DNA of 55,515 bases from Peptoniphilaceae bacterium (GTDB lineage: Bacteria > Bacillota > Clostridia > Tissierellales > Peptoniphilaceae), in the NCBI GenBank assembly GCA_028723425.1, contig JAQYEZ010000030.1, positions 1-55,515 of the forward strand, written 5' to 3'. Shown piece by piece: positions 17,804 to 28,253 of this stretch. The position numbers and the translations under genes were made by a program. Every line of letters starts with the position of its first letter. The first letter of the stretch is position 1. The notes under the pieces are model-generated. The model was not told the origin of the DNA and did no database searches. It saw nothing but the letters and a program-made list of their open reading frames with translations.

Positions 17804-19083
17804 TATTTATTAACCTTTACTCTTTTTATATTTGCACCAAGACCAGTAAATTTCTCTACTAAATCACTATAGCCCCTATCTATATGATAAATCTCTGAAA
17901 CTTTAGTTTCACCTTCTGCAACAAGACCTGCCATAATTAAGGCAGCTCCAGCTCTAAGATCAGTTGCCTTAACCTCTGCTCCATGAAGCTTTTGTACGCC
18001 TACTATAGCAGCCTTATTACCTTCAGTTACAATGGCCGCCCCCATTTTTTTAAGCTCATCAACATGCATAAATCTATTTTCAAAAACAGTTTCTTGGACA
18101 GAACTTTCACCTTGGCAAATTGTCATCAAAGCCATAAATTGAGCTTGAGCATCAGTTGGAAAACCTGGATATGGAAGAGTTTTTATTGTCGTAGCATGAA
18201 GTTTGTTATCTGCCCTAACCCTAATCATATCTTCATCTTCGTTTTCTTCTACCTTAGCTCCTATTTCAATTAACTTTGCTATTACAGGTCTAATATGGCT
18301 TCCTATAACATTTTTTACCAGTACATCTCCGCCTGTCATTGCAGCTGCCAACATATAGGTAGCAGCCTCAATCCTATCAGGAACTATTGTGTGTCTTGCA
18401 CCAGTTAGTTTTTTTACACCTTTTATGACTATATTTGATGTGCCAGCTCCTCTTATGTTAGCACCCATCTTTGATAAAAATGATGCTAAATCAACAATTT
18501 CAGGTTCTTTAGCCGCATTTTCTATAATAGTTTCACCATCTGCTAGGGTTGCTGCCATCATTATATTTTCTGTAGCCCCTACAGAAGGAAAATCTAAATA
18601 AACTGTATTACCCTTTAAGCCTCTTTCTGCTTTGGCAAAAATCTCTTCATTGTCAAAACTTGTTCTGGCACCCAAATACTCAAATCCTTTAATATGAAGA
18701 TCTATTGGCCTTTTTCCTATATTGCAGCCACCAGGAGCTTTTGTAATAGCTTTATTAAATTTTGCTAGTAAAGGTCCCATAACTATGAAAGATGCCCTCA
18801 TCTTATCCATAAGTTCAAAAGGAGTTTCATAATGGTCTACTCCGCTTGGATCTATTTTTAAAGTTGTTGGGTCTAAGTAGACAACCTCACATCCCAACTT
18901 CTTTAAAATTTCCACCATCACTTCTATATCTTTAAGTTTTGGAACTTCCTCCAAAATAATATCTTCGCTTGCCAATAAACAAGCTGCAAGTATTGGAAGG
19001 GCAGAATTTTTTGCACCTGATATAGATACTTCTCCCTTCAAAGGTCCATTTGACTTAATTACAAATATTTCTTTGTTTTCCAT
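17803..19083 (-). CDS. murA: UDP-N-acetylglucosamine 1-carboxyvinyltransferase
   Basis: MurA transfers enolpyruvate from PEP to UDP-GlcNAc, the first committed step of peptidoglycan synthesis in the cytosol. The 426-residue length fits. Lys25 lies in SGAKNSALP and the catalytic Cys120 in KAPGGCNIGKRPIDLH; this Cys is the fosfomycin target, and its presence predicts a fosfomycin-sensitive enzyme. The C-terminal EIYHIDRGY motif is also present. It lies 12 bp behind upp. Many Firmicutes carry two MurA paralogues (MurAA and MurAB/MurZ); I cannot say which this is. Confidence 0.96.
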   Translation of the reverse strand: MENKEIFVIKSNGPLKGEVSISGAKNSALPILAACLLASEDIILEEVPKLKDIEVMVEILKKLGCEVVYLDPTTLKIDPSGVDHYETPFELMDKMRASFIVMGPLLAKFNKAITKAPGGCNIGKRPIDLHIKGFEYLGARTSFDNEEIFAKAERGLKGNTVYLDFPSVGATENIMMAATLADGETIIENAAKEPEIVDLASFLSKMGANIRGAGTSNIVIKGVKKLTGARHTIVPDRIEAATYMLAAAMTGGDVLVKNVIGSHIRPVIAKLIEIGAKVEENEDEDMIRVRADNKLHATTIKTLPYPGFPTDAQAQFMALMTICQGESSVQETVFENRFMHVDELKKMGAAIVTEGNKAAIVGVQKLHGAEVKATDLRAGAALIMAGLVAEGETKVSEIYHIDRGYSDLVEKFTGLGANIKRVKVNK

Positions 19084-19095
19084 TTCTACTCCAAC

Positions 19096-19734
<639 letters not shown>

Positions 19735-20778
19735 TTATAAATAAATTACATTACCTGCTGCTGATTTTTTCATTCTATTCATTATACTCTTTCCGAGATC
19801 CTTATCCTCAACTCCTTGGGCCAAAATTAAATCTACTCCTTTTTTATCTAAGATTCTTAAAGCAGAAAATAAAACATGGCTCATCTCCAATAGATTATTC
19901 TTATCTCCAAGGGATACAAAGTCAAAATCGTAAAACTTACTTATATCTTGCTCAAAAGCAAGAATGCCAACTTTTTTCCCACTTTTTTTCGCTTCTCTTG
20001 CCTCATCATATATACGTATAGCAGATTCTTCTCCCACATATATTTTCATGGCAGCCTTTGGAGCATAATGCTTATATTTTTGACCGGGAGATTTAGGGAT
20101 TACCTTATCATCTACCAAAGAATCATCCAAAACTAGATTAGGTAAAAAGCCCTTTATGTATTCATAAGTGTAAAAACCCGGTCTTAAAATCATTGGCTTA
20201 TCTTCGGTTAAGTCTAAGACTGTAGATTCTATGCCAATTTGGCTATTACCACCATCTATTATAACTGAAACTCTCCCCTTCATGTCAAAGTAAACATCAG
20301 AAGCATTTGTTGGAGATGGCCTACCAGAAATATTGGCACTTGGTGCTGCAATAGGAGTATCACAAAAATCTATAAATCTTCTGGCTATCGGATCTTTGGG
20401 CATCCTAATTGCTACAGTATCTCCCGTTGCTGTTACAACATCTGGAATTAACTTAGACTTTTTAAAAATCATAGTAAGAGGACCTGGCCACAAGTTTTTT
20501 GCCAAAAGCTTTGCCTCTTCTGGAATTTCACTTACAAGCCTATCTAATTGATTGATTTGGGATATATGTAAAATCAAAGGATTGTCTATAGGCCTATTTT
20601 TTGCTTTAAATATTTTCTCACAAGCCTTTCCATTAAGACCATCTGCTCCCAAACCATAAACTGTTTCTGTAGGAAAAACAACCAAGTCACCATTTTTTAT
20701 ATAGCTACTTGCTTCTTTTAGTTTTTCCTCATCAATATTATCAGTGTTTACTGTTAAAATCTTTGTATCCATATTCAT
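19735..20778 (-). CDS. L-threonylcarbamoyladenylate synthase (Sua5/YwlC type)
   Basis: This enzyme makes threonylcarbamoyl-AMP from Thr, bicarbonate and ATP, the first step of the universal t6A37 modification of ANN-decoding tRNAs. The YrdC domain covers about 10-195 (LVVFPTETVYGLGADGLN, FKAKNRPIDNPLILHI, AIRMPKDPIARRFI, APSANISGRPSPT). A linker containing SPGQKYKHYAPKA and a C-terminal Sua5 Rossmann-like domain follow, so at 347 residues it is the two-domain form. It overlaps the CDF gene by 38 bp and is 9 bp upstream of upp. The TsaB/D/E partners are not in the window. Confidence 0.94.
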   Translation of the reverse strand: MNMDTKILTVNTDNIDEEKLKEASSYIKNGDLVVFPTETVYGLGADGLNGKACEKIFKAKNRPIDNPLILHISQINQLDRLVSEIPEEAKLLAKNLWPGPLTMIFKKSKLIPDVVTATGDTVAIRMPKDPIARRFIDFCDTPIAAPSANISGRPSPTNASDVYFDMKGRVSVIIDGGNSQIGIESTVLDLTEDKPMILRPGFYTYEYIKGFLPNLVLDDSLVDDKVIPKSPGQKYKHYAPKAAMKIYVGEESAIRIYDEAREAKKSGKKVGILAFEQDISKFYDFDFVSLGDKNNLLEMSHVLFSALRILDKKGVDLILAQGVEDKDLGKSIMNRMKKSAAGNVIYL

Positions 20779-21748
20779 TTGAATGTCCTAACTTTTCTAT
20801 TTTTTTAATATTTTCTTTATTAAAAACAAGGGTGTATGTTGGGTCCATGTGGCAAGTTATATCTATACCAACTTCATTTCTAAGTCTATCTTCAATACGA
20901 GATATTGATTCATGCATTATTCCAACAGTCAAATTTTCTGGCACTTCTAAGTCGCATGATCCAACAAGTTTGCCTTTTCCATATTCATGGATTTGTAAGT
21001 TATGAAAACCCACAACAAAATCTCCCTCTAATATTATAGCAGATATTTCCTTCTCTAAATCAGGATCTAATTTTTTCCCCAAAAGGGTATCTACAGTTTC
21101 CACAAACAATTCCAAACCAGGCATAAAAATAACTAGGGCTAAAAATATACCAATTATTGAATCTAGATTAAAATTAATATATTTTTGAATACTTACTACA
21201 ATAATAATTAGAATTGTAGAAATGATGTCATTTCTAGCATCAACTTTAACTGCAAAGTTTAGTTTAGAATCTAGCTTTTTTTCTAAGCTTTCATTTAAAA
21301 AATAAATATAAAGCTTGAAAAATATAGATACTATTAAAATAACTATAGATATTAAAGAAAGTTTTGGGATATTTCCCTCAACAAAACTTGTTAGAGAATT
21401 TGTAAGTAGTTTAATTCCTACATACATTATAAAAATACCAACCACAAAGCTTGCTATATATTCTCCCCTACCATGGCCCCAAGGATGTCCCTTATCTGCT
21501 GGTCTATTGCTAACCTTAGCTCCAACAAGAGTAATTAAAGATGTTAAGGCATCTGAAAGGTTATTAAAAGCATCACCAAGTACGGCACTTGATGATGTAA
21601 TTAATCCTATACTTATTTTCATTGCAAATAAGATAAAGTTTATAATAATGCCAACAAGGCCAGAAAGGGAAATTAAATTAAGTCTTACTTTTTGATCTGT
21701 GTAGTTTTTATAATCTTTAACAAATTTTTTTGAAAGAAAGTTAAACAA
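20741..21748 (-). CDS. Cation diffusion facilitator transporter
   Basis: This 335-residue CDF protein has about six transmembrane helices, starting near residue 25, and a cytoplasmic C-terminal regulatory domain. Metal-site landmarks are SSSAVLGDAFNNLSDALTS in helix 2, the loop RPADKGHPWGHGRGEY, and AVKVDARNDIISTI in helix 5. Family members export Zn2+, Mn2+, Fe2+ or Cd2+ in exchange for protons. The helix 2 and helix 5 residues (D-N-D, and D with D) do not settle the metal. It lies 1 bp behind prfA and overlaps sua5 by 38 bp, so it is embedded in the translation-related unit. Confidence 0.92.
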   Translation of the reverse strand: MFNFLSKKFVKDYKNYTDQKVRLNLISLSGLVGIIINFILFAMKISIGLITSSSAVLGDAFNNLSDALTSLITLVGAKVSNRPADKGHPWGHGRGEYIASFVVGIFIMYVGIKLLTNSLTSFVEGNIPKLSLISIVILIVSIFFKLYIYFLNESLEKKLDSKLNFAVKVDARNDIISTILIIIVVSIQKYINFNLDSIIGIFLALVIFMPGLELFVETVDTLLGKKLDPDLEKEISAIILEGDFVVGFHNLQIHEYGKGKLVGSCDLEVPENLTVGIMHESISRIEDRLRNEVGIDITCHMDPTYTLVFNKENIKKIEKLGHSNEYGYKDFNSKH

Positions 21749-21749
21749 C

Positions 21750-22823
21750 TTATTCTTCTCCTATTTTTTCAAGCTTTCTTGTTTGATCTTCTGCAATAAG
21801 AGATTCTATCATCTCTTCAATATTTCCATCCAAGAAATCATCTAATTGATAAATAGTCTTTCCTATTCTATGATCAGTAATCCTACCTTGGGGATAATTA
21901 TAAGTTCTAATTCTTTCTGAACGATCTCCAGTACCTACTTGTGATTTTCTATTATCTGAAATTTCCTTATTTCTTTTTTCTTCTTCCATTTCATATAATC
22001 TTGCCATAAGAACTTTCATTGCCTTGTCCTTATTTTTTATCTGACTTTTTTCATCTTGGCAAGTAACAACAAGGCCTGTAGGTATGTGGGTTAATCTTAC
22101 AGCTGAGTCTGTTGTATTTACAGATTGACCACCATTTCCAGAAGACCTATATACATCAACCCTGATATCATTAGGGTCAAGTTCTATATCAACCTCATCA
22201 GCTTCAGGTAAAACTGCAACTGTTGCTGTAGAAGTATGTATTCTTCCACCTGATTCAGTTTCTGGAACTCTTTGAACCCTGTGAACCCCTGATTCATATT
22301 TTAATTTTGAATAGGCACCTTCTCCTCTAACAATAAAGGTAGCCTCTTTTATACCACCAATACCTTGTTGGTTAACATCTATATCTTCAGTCTTGTAGCC
22401 TTCCTTATCAGCGTACATATGATACATTCTATAAAGATTTCCAGCAAATAAACCAGCTTCTTCTCCGCCTGCACCAGCTCTAATTTCTACAATAACATCT
22501 CTAGAATCATTAGGATCTTTTGGTAATAGTAAAATCTTTAACTCTTCCTTATATTTACTGAGGTTTTCTTCTTTTTCGCTTATCTCTGCTTTTAACATGT
22601 CAATCATTTCTTTATCACTAGTTTCTTTGATTAAGTCTTTATTTTCTTCAATGACACCTTCAGCTTCTTTAATTTGGTCATATTTTTCTACTATCGGCTT
22701 TAAAGAGTTGTACTCTCTAGAGTATTTTTTTAATTTATTTACATCAGATAAAACTAAAGGATCTGCAAGTTTCAATTCCAAATCTTTATAATTTTCTTTA
22801 ATATGTTCTAAATTTTCTAACAT
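21750..22823 (-). CDS. prfA: Peptide chain release factor 1
   Basis: RF1 recognises UAA and UAG stop codons and triggers peptidyl-tRNA hydrolysis. It has 357 residues. The catalytic GGQ is at 231-233 within [20 protein letters not shown], and the PxT stop-codon recognition tripeptide (Pro-Glu-Thr, 187-189) lies in [18 protein letters not shown]. The prmC gene that encodes its Gln methyltransferase lies directly upstream and overlaps it by 7 bp, the usual pairing. Confidence 0.98.
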   Translation of the reverse strand: MLENLEHIKENYKDLELKLADPLVLSDVNKLKKYSREYNSLKPIVEKYDQIKEAEGVIEENKDLIKETSDKEMIDMLKAEISEKEENLSKYKEELKILLLPKDPNDSRDVIVEIRAGAGGEEAGLFAGNLYRMYHMYADKEGYKTEDIDVNQQGIGGIKEATFIVRGEGAYSKLKYESGVHRVQRVPETESGGRIHTSTATVAVLPEADEVDIELDPNDIRVDVYRSSGNGGQSVNTTDSAVRLTHIPTGLVVTCQDEKSQIKNKDKAMKVLMARLYEMEEEKRNKEISDNRKSQVGTGDRSERIRTYNYPQGRITDHRIGKTIYQLDDFLDGNIEEMIESLIAEDQTRKLEKIGEE

Positions 22824-23635
22824 ATATCCTCCTTTACTTGAGCAAATACTATTCTATCAAAACCATTATAGTCCTTATAAGAATTGATATTTGCATAAGA
22901 GTTTTCTTCTAACAATTTTTCTATAGCGTTTCTTTGGTCATAACCTATTTCTAAAAACAGGCATCCATCTTCTTTTAGGTAATTTTTTGCTTGGCCTATT
23001 ATTTTTTTATAAAAAAATAAACCATCATCTCCACCATACAAGGCATTTTTAGGCTCATAAAATAAGGCTTTATCAAGATTTTGGTAATCTTTTTTATTTA
23101 TATATGGAGGATTTGAAACAAGGACATTGTACTTATCAAAAACATTTGAAAATAAGTCGCTAACAAAAAAATCTACATTATCCAAAGAAAACTTTTCTTT
23201 ATTTTCATTAGCAAGCTCGATTGCACTTTCTGAAATATCAATTCCACTGACAAGGGATTCTTTCAAATTAAAAGCAAGACTTATGGCTATTGCACCAGTT
23301 CCAGTTCCTATGTCCAAAATTTTTTCTTTTTTTATATCTGCCTTGATTATTTTTTCTACCAAAAGTTCAGTTTCAGGTCTTGGTATAAGGGCTCTTTCAT
23401 CTGTTATAAAATCAAGCCCATAAAAATTCCACCTGCCTAAAGCATATTGAAGGGGATAACCATTTTTTACCTTTTTAATTATAGCATTTAATTTATTAGT
23501 AATCTCATCGTTTAGGTCGATTTGATCATTTAAAAGCAAGTAATTCTTACTTTTATTTAACAAATAAGAAAGAGCAATAAGTGTTATATCTTTATCTATT
23601 TCTAAGAAATTTTTTATTTTCATAAATTTTTTCAA
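22817..23635 (-). CDS. prmC: Release factor glutamine methyltransferase
   Basis: PrmC methylates the Gln of the GGQ motif in RF1 and RF2 using SAM. The 272-residue protein has an N-terminal helical RF-binding domain and a Rossmann methyltransferase domain. The SAM loop [15 protein letters not shown] lies near 107-121 and the glutamine-binding motif NPPY at 175-178. It overlaps prfA by 7 bp. A MITE-like palindrome lies immediately upstream of its start, so its expression may depend on sequence within or beyond that element. The Shine-Dalgarno upstream of the chosen ATG is weak; an ATG five codons in (MKIKNF) is an alternative start. Confidence 0.95.
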   Translation of the reverse strand: MKKFMKIKNFLEIDKDITLIALSYLLNKSKNYLLLNDQIDLNDEITNKLNAIIKKVKNGYPLQYALGRWNFYGLDFITDERALIPRPETELLVEKIIKADIKKEKILDIGTGTGAIAISLAFNLKESLVSGIDISESAIELANENKEKFSLDNVDFFVSDLFSNVFDKYNVLVSNPPYINKKDYQNLDKALFYEPKNALYGGDDGLFFYKKIIGQAKNYLKEDGCLFLEIGYDQRNAIEKLLEENSYANINSYKDYNGFDRIVFAQVKEDIC

Positions 23636-23642
23636 AATAAAA

Positions 23643-23797
23643 GGGCTGTTGTAGATAAACTTCTTTTTTCATCATTATTAGAGAAAATCCAAGTTAAAAA
23701 GAATTAAACTTAACCTAATAAAAGTCAAATTTTTCTGACTAATCAAAGGATCTATCTCTAATAATTAAATGATAAAGTTTATAGTGACAACAGTCCC
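23643..23797. mobile_element. MITE-like palindromic element between rpmE and prmC
   Basis: The two ends are imperfect inverted repeats of about 50 nt around a core of about 55 nt. The left arm begins GGGCTGTTGTAGATAAACTT and includes CATTATTAGAGAAAATCC. The right arm ends GATAAAGTTTATAGTGACAACAGTCCC when read on the plus strand (outer 17 nt AGTTTATAGTGACAACA then GTCCC). Perfect blocks include CTGTTGT, ATAAACTT and ATTATTAGAGA. There is no open frame. Transcribed on the minus strand it would form a long hairpin, followed by TTTTATTTT. Its last base (23797) is the G of the rpmE TAG stop codon, so it abuts or invades the end of rpmE. A structured RNA or oversized terminator is the alternative reading. 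Confidence 0.7.
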
Positions 23798-24003
23798 TAT
23801 TTATTTCTTCCGTATTTTTTGTTGAATTTCTCTACATTTCCACCACGTTCAGAAAATCTTTGTTTTCCTGTATAAAAAGGATGGCAATTTGAGCAAACTT
23901 CAACCTTGATTTCTTCTTCTGTTGAACCAACAGTGAATTCATTACCACATGACATGCAAGTAACTTTTGCTTCATGGTATTCTGGATGTATTCCTTTTTT
24001 CAT
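23797..24003 (-). CDS. rpmE: 50S ribosomal protein L31 (zinc-binding C+ form)
   Basis: This 68-residue protein has the L31 start [23 protein letters not shown] and the zinc-binding cysteines CMSC and [12 protein letters not shown], making it the C+ paralogue that is typically exchanged for a zinc-free form under zinc limitation. It has its own strong promoter and lies between rho and prmC, conserved Firmicute order. The TAG stop uses the terminal base of the adjacent palindromic element, so the extreme C-terminus may have been altered by that insertion, although KYGRNK is a normal L31 ending. Confidence 0.97.
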   Translation of the reverse strand: MKKGIHPEYHEAKVTCMSCGNEFTVGSTEEEIKVEVCSNCHPFYTGKQRFSERGGNVEKFNKKYGRNK

Positions 24004-24040
24004 ATAAACACCTCTTTATTCTCTTTCAATAAGCATAGTT

Positions 24041-24069
24041 ATTATACCATAGTAATAATTTCATTTCAA
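24041..24069 (-). promoter_or_regulatory. Sigma-A promoter of rpmE
   Basis: TTGAAA (24069-24064), a 17-bp spacer and TATAAT (24046-24041) on the minus strand, with TGG in front of the -10 (extended -10). Confidence 0.75.
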
Positions 24070-24150
24070 GCAAAGAGCTTAAAATTGTTGAAAAATCAAA
24101 ACAAATACTTCTTAATTTACTAGCTATCATCTTTTTTGTATGATTTTATC

Positions 24151-25488
24151 TTATTGGAATGTTTTATTTATTAGAGATATAAAATCTTTATTAGACTTTG
24201 TTCTTCTCATAAAGTCTATGAATTGATGAGTAAGGTCAAGTTTATCCTTAGAACCTCTTCTTCTTATCTTATACATAGCATCAAGTTCATCTTTTGATAA
24301 TAAAAGCTCTTCTTTTCTTGTGGAAGATTTTTCTATGTCTATAGCAGGAAAAACTCTTTTTTGAGCAAGATCTCTACTAAGATGAATTTCCATATTACCT
24401 GTTCCCTTAAATTCTTCATAGATCATATCATCCATCCTTGAACCTGTATCTACTAAACTTGTTGCTATAATAGTTAAAGAACCACCATCTTCGATGTTTC
24501 TTGCAGCCCCAAAAAATTTCTTTGGTCCTACCAAGGCTAAAGGATCAAGACCACCTGATAAGGTTCTACCAGATTGTGGAGTCATTATATTGTGGGCTCT
24601 TGAAAGTCTTGTAATAGAATCTAGGAGGATAACCACATCTTTCTTATCCTCTACAAGTCTTTTTGCTCTCTCAACTACCAATTCTGCCACGTTTATGTGA
24701 TTTTGTGGTGTTTGATCAAAAGTAGAAGCAGCAACTTCTGTTCTTATAAGCTCATTTTGGGGATCTCTATATTGATTTACAAATCTTTTGAAATCTGTAA
24801 CTTCCTCAGGTCTTTCGTCTATTAATAATACTAGAATTTTCAAATTATCATAGTTTTTTTCCAAAGCAAGTTCTATATCCTTAATTAAAGTGGTTTTTCC
24901 AGCTTTAGGCTGAGATACTATGAGTCCTCTTTGTCCTTTGCCAATAGGGGCTACTACATCTATTATTCTTTGTGATATAGATTCTTTACCAGTCTCAAGT
25001 GTAAGCTTTTCTTTAGGATATATAGGGGTTAAAGTATCGAAATTAGATCTATTGAAAGCATCGCCTGGTTTTAGGCCATTTACGTCTGAAACAAAAATTA
25101 GGGGTGGAAACTTATCTCTATCGCGTTTTACTCTGGCAATTCCTTTGATAAAATCACCAGTCTTTAATCTGAACATTTTTACTTGTTTAGGGGAAACATA
25201 TATGTCTTCGTTACTTGGTTCAAAATTATTTGTTCTTAAAAAACCAAAACCGTCTTCATGGAGGTCTAAAATACCTTTGCAATCAAATTTTTCTCCAAGA
25301 TCAAAGGAATCATCATTATCCTCTTGTTCGTATTTGCCTTGGTCCTTTTTTTCGTCATAGGCTTTTAATATTTCATCTATTAATTCTTTTTTCTTATATT
25401 GACTAATAAGTTTAATACCTAGGTCCTTGGCAATTTCTTTTAATTCTTTTAGCTTATAGCTGTCTATATTTTTAATATCTATTTGCAT
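24151..25488 (-). CDS. rho: Transcription termination factor Rho
   Basis: Rho is a hexameric RNA helicase that ends transcription at unstructured C-rich sites. The 445 residues comprise an N-terminal helical Rho-N domain (about 5-45), a short acidic linker, the cold-shock-like RNA-binding domain (GILDLHEDGFGFLRT near 72), and the RecA-like ATPase with Walker A QPKAGKTT at 193-200. The R-loop region is SGGLDPLALVGPKKFFGAARNIEDGGSLT. The long Asn/Asp-rich insertion found in some Clostridia and Actinobacteria is absent. It follows fba across a hairpin. Confidence 0.97.
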   Translation of the reverse strand: MQIDIKNIDSYKLKELKEIAKDLGIKLISQYKKKELIDEILKAYDEKKDQGKYEQEDNDDSFDLGEKFDCKGILDLHEDGFGFLRTNNFEPSNEDIYVSPKQVKMFRLKTGDFIKGIARVKRDRDKFPPLIFVSDVNGLKPGDAFNRSNFDTLTPIYPKEKLTLETGKESISQRIIDVVAPIGKGQRGLIVSQPKAGKTTLIKDIELALEKNYDNLKILVLLIDERPEEVTDFKRFVNQYRDPQNELIRTEVAASTFDQTPQNHINVAELVVERAKRLVEDKKDVVILLDSITRLSRAHNIMTPQSGRTLSGGLDPLALVGPKKFFGAARNIEDGGSLTIIATSLVDTGSRMDDMIYEEFKGTGNMEIHLSRDLAQKRVFPAIDIEKSSTRKEELLLSKDELDAMYKIRRRGSKDKLDLTHQFIDFMRRTKSNKDFISLINKTFQ

Positions 25489-25502
25489 TATTTTACCTTA
25501 AA

Positions 25503-25526
25503 ATGAGGAGCCCTAAGGCTCCCAAC
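25503..25526 (-). terminator. Hairpin between fba and rho
   Basis: On the minus strand GGGAGCC-TTAG-GGCTCC forms a GC-rich 6-bp stem, followed by TCATTTTAAGG. The U tract is imperfect, so termination is probably partial and allows read-through to rho, whose ATG lies 15 nt further on. Confidence 0.6.
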
Positions 25527-25535
25527 ATTTAATCT

Positions 25536-26405
25536 TTACTTATCTGCGCTATTTGCTCCATCAAAGAAGTCAACTTTTTGTTTTACTATATCTTTTATAG
25601 CTTCAAAACCTGGTTTTAGGACTTTTCTTGGATCATATCCCTTGCTAAGTTTATCTTTTTCTTCTTCGAAATATTCTCTAGTAGCTTTTGTAAATGCTAT
25701 TTGACATTCAGTATTAATATTAATTTTTGAAACACCAAGTTCTATAGCTTTTTTTACTTGTTCTTCAGGTATACCAGTACCACCATGTAAAACCATTGGA
25801 ATTTTTCCTACAGCTTCTTTGATTTCTTCTAGTCTATCAAAGTTTAAGCCCTTCCAATCTTTTGGATAAACACCATGGATGTTGCCGATACCTGCTGCCA
25901 AAAAATCTATGCCACAGTCAACTAATTGTTTACATTCTTCTGGATTTGCAAGTTCTCCTTGGCTTGTTACTCCATCTTCTTCTCCACCTATTCCACCAAC
26001 TTCTGCTTCTACTGAGATGTTTTTAGAATGAGCAAGTTCAACTATTTCTCTTGTTTTTTCAAGATTTTCATCAAGTGGCAAAGAAGATCCATCAAACATT
26101 ACAGATGTAAAGCCTGCTTCTATAGCTTCTTTTGCTGCATCGTATGAACCGTGATCAAGATGGAGGGCTACTGGAACTGTTATTCCAAGGTCTTTATCCA
26201 TTGCTTTTACCATTTGAGCTACTACATTAAAGCCACCCATGTATTTCTTTGCTCCTTCAGAAACTCCAAGAATTACTGCTGTGTTTTTTTCTTGACAAGC
26301 TTCAAGTATTGCTTTTGTCCATTCCAAGTTATTGATATTGAATTGTCCAATACCATAACCATGTTCATAAGCTTTTTCTAACATTTCTTTAGCATTTACT
26401 AACAT
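25536..26405 (-). CDS. fba: Class II fructose-bisphosphate aldolase
   Basis: This zinc enzyme cleaves fructose-1,6-bisphosphate to DHAP and G3P in glycolysis. Landmarks are VALHLDHGSYD with catalytic Asp84 and zinc ligand His85, the second ligand region EAEVGGIGGEEDG, the zinc His in GNIHGVYP, LVLHGGTGI and the phosphate-binding KININTECQ. The 289-residue length is right for the Gram-positive FbaA group. A related tagatose- or keto-myo-inositol-bisphosphate aldolase is possible, but the isolated core-gene context favours glycolytic aldolase. Confidence 0.93.
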   Translation of the reverse strand: MLVNAKEMLEKAYEHGYGIGQFNINNLEWTKAILEACQEKNTAVILGVSEGAKKYMGGFNVVAQMVKAMDKDLGITVPVALHLDHGSYDAAKEAIEAGFTSVMFDGSSLPLDENLEKTREIVELAHSKNISVEAEVGGIGGEEDGVTSQGELANPEECKQLVDCGIDFLAAGIGNIHGVYPKDWKGLNFDRLEEIKEAVGKIPMVLHGGTGIPEEQVKKAIELGVSKININTECQIAFTKATREYFEEEKDKLSKGYDPRKVLKPGFEAIKDIVKQKVDFFDGANSADK

Positions 26406-26480
26406 AATTACTCCTTAATTTATTTATTAGACATATACTCTACTACTATTATAACTTTATTTTTCCATATTTAAAGTTTT

Positions 26481-28190
26481 TTAATAGGCTAAATCTTCTT
26501 TTACTGAATCAATAATTTTATTAATAGCAGCATTTACACTGATTTTTTGATTTTCCATATCACTTCTTTTAGAATATTCTACAAAACCCTGGCTTATATC
26601 CTTGCCAACTGTAATTCTATAAGGAGACCCTATCAGATCTCTGTCGTTAAATTTAACTCCAGCTCTTTCTTTTCTATCATCTATGCAAACATCTATACCA
26701 TTTTCTTTAAGTTTTTCATAAATTTCCATAGCTTTTTGGTATTGTTCTTGATTTTTAGCATTAATAATTGTAATCCAAGCTTCAAAAGGAGCAACACTTG
26801 TTGGCCAAATGATGCCTTTTTCATCATTGTATTGTTCAACTATAGCTGAAATTGATCTAGAAATTCCTATACCATAAGATCCCATAATAAATGGTTTTTG
26901 CTTACCATTTTGGTCAAGAAAATATGCTTCTAAGCTTTCAGAATATTTTGTTCCAAGTTGGAAGATATTTCCTACTTCAATTCCTCTGGCAGCTTTTAAA
27001 AGACCTGATCCATCATAAGCCATATCGCCTTCTTTGGCAACAAGTACATCTTCAACTATTTCTCCATCAAAATCTCTCTTATAATTTGCATTTATATAAT
27101 GATAATTTTCTTTATTAGCACCAATAACAAGGTTGTTTATCTTTGTTATTGACTCATCTATTATAACTCTTACCTTTTGATCTAAGCCAATAGGGCCAGT
27201 ATAACCAGGGGAGGAAATTTCTTTTAGAGTTTTTTCATCCATCATTTCTATTTCATGTTCACTGGCTTTTAAATAAGAAATTAGTTTTGCTAGATTTAAT
27301 TCTCTATCTCCTGGTATAAAGACTACGACAGGATTTCCAGCAACCATCAAATTTACAGCCTTAGCGCATTTTTTAGGATCAACTTTCAAATAATTTGAAA
27401 CTTCATCTATTGTAGTAAAGCCAACCGTCTCTACAAGCTCTAATTTCTTTTCATCTTCTATGATTGGTTCAAATTTAAATCTTGCCTTTTCATCTGTTGC
27501 AGCATAAGTAGACTTGTCTGTATAGAAAATAAGACCTTCACCGCTTTCAGATAAGGCAATAAACTCATGAGAAATATTGCCACCCATAGAACCTGTATCA
27601 CCTTGAACAATTTTATAATCAAGTTTTAATCTATCAAAAACTTCTTCATAGGCAGCCCACATTTTTTGATAAGATTTATCAAGTCCTTCCTGATCAACAT
27701 CAAAAGAATAGGCATCTTTCATCAAAAATTCCCTTGACCTATTGATACCAAATCTAGGTCTTTTTTCATCTCTAAATTTGGTAACTATTTGGTAAATATT
27801 AAGGGGTAATTGTTTGTATGAGTTAACCTCATCCTTAACTAACATTGTAAAATATTCTTCAGCTGTTGGTCCCAGACAAAATTCATTATCATGTCTATCT
27901 TGCAATTTAAACATTTCTGGTCCAAAAGTTTCCCATCTACCAGACTTTTCCCAAATTTCTTTAGGTTGTAATACCGATGTTAAAACTTCCATAGAACCAT
28001 AATGATCCATAGCATCTCTAACTATAGCTTCTATTTTATTTAAGACTTTTTTCCCAAGAGGTAAAAAAGAATATATACCAGATGCCGATTTTCTAATAAA
28101 ACCACCTCTAACCAAGTATTTGTGACTTATGGTTTCAGCATCTTGGGGATCTTCTCTCAAAGTTGGCATATAATAATTTGATAATTTCAT
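26481..28190 (-). CDS. proS: Prolyl-tRNA synthetase (bacterial type with editing domain)
   Basis: This class II synthetase charges tRNA-Pro. The 569 residues contain motif 1 (GKKVLNKIEAIVRDAMD), motif 2 (KFRDEKRPRFGINRSREFLMKDAYSFD), the inserted cis-editing INS domain (about 225-385) that hydrolyses Ala-tRNA-Pro, motif 3 (GSYGIGISRSI) and a C-terminal anticodon-binding domain. It starts behind GGAGG, 64 bp downstream of tex. I see no T-box leader upstream. Confidence 0.97.
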   Translation of the reverse strand: MKLSNYYMPTLREDPQDAETISHKYLVRGGFIRKSASGIYSFLPLGKKVLNKIEAIVRDAMDHYGSMEVLTSVLQPKEIWEKSGRWETFGPEMFKLQDRHDNEFCLGPTAEEYFTMLVKDEVNSYKQLPLNIYQIVTKFRDEKRPRFGINRSREFLMKDAYSFDVDQEGLDKSYQKMWAAYEEVFDRLKLDYKIVQGDTGSMGGNISHEFIALSESGEGLIFYTDKSTYAATDEKARFKFEPIIEDEKKLELVETVGFTTIDEVSNYLKVDPKKCAKAVNLMVAGNPVVVFIPGDRELNLAKLISYLKASEHEIEMMDEKTLKEISSPGYTGPIGLDQKVRVIIDESITKINNLVIGANKENYHYINANYKRDFDGEIVEDVLVAKEGDMAYDGSGLLKAARGIEVGNIFQLGTKYSESLEAYFLDQNGKQKPFIMGSYGIGISRSISAIVEQYNDEKGIIWPTSVAPFEAWITIINAKNQEQYQKAMEIYEKLKENGIDVCIDDRKERAGVKFNDRDLIGSPYRITVGKDISQGFVEYSKRSDMENQKISVNAAINKIIDSVKEDLAY

Positions 28191-28253
28191 ATATCCTCCA
28201 TTTATATCTTGCTATATAAACTATAACATTTTTTTACAAAAAATAAAATTAAC

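Noticed and set aside
28191..28253. T-box leader for proS
   Set aside because: Only 63 bp separate tex and proS and no T-box sequence (TGGNACCGCG) or specifier structure is visible.
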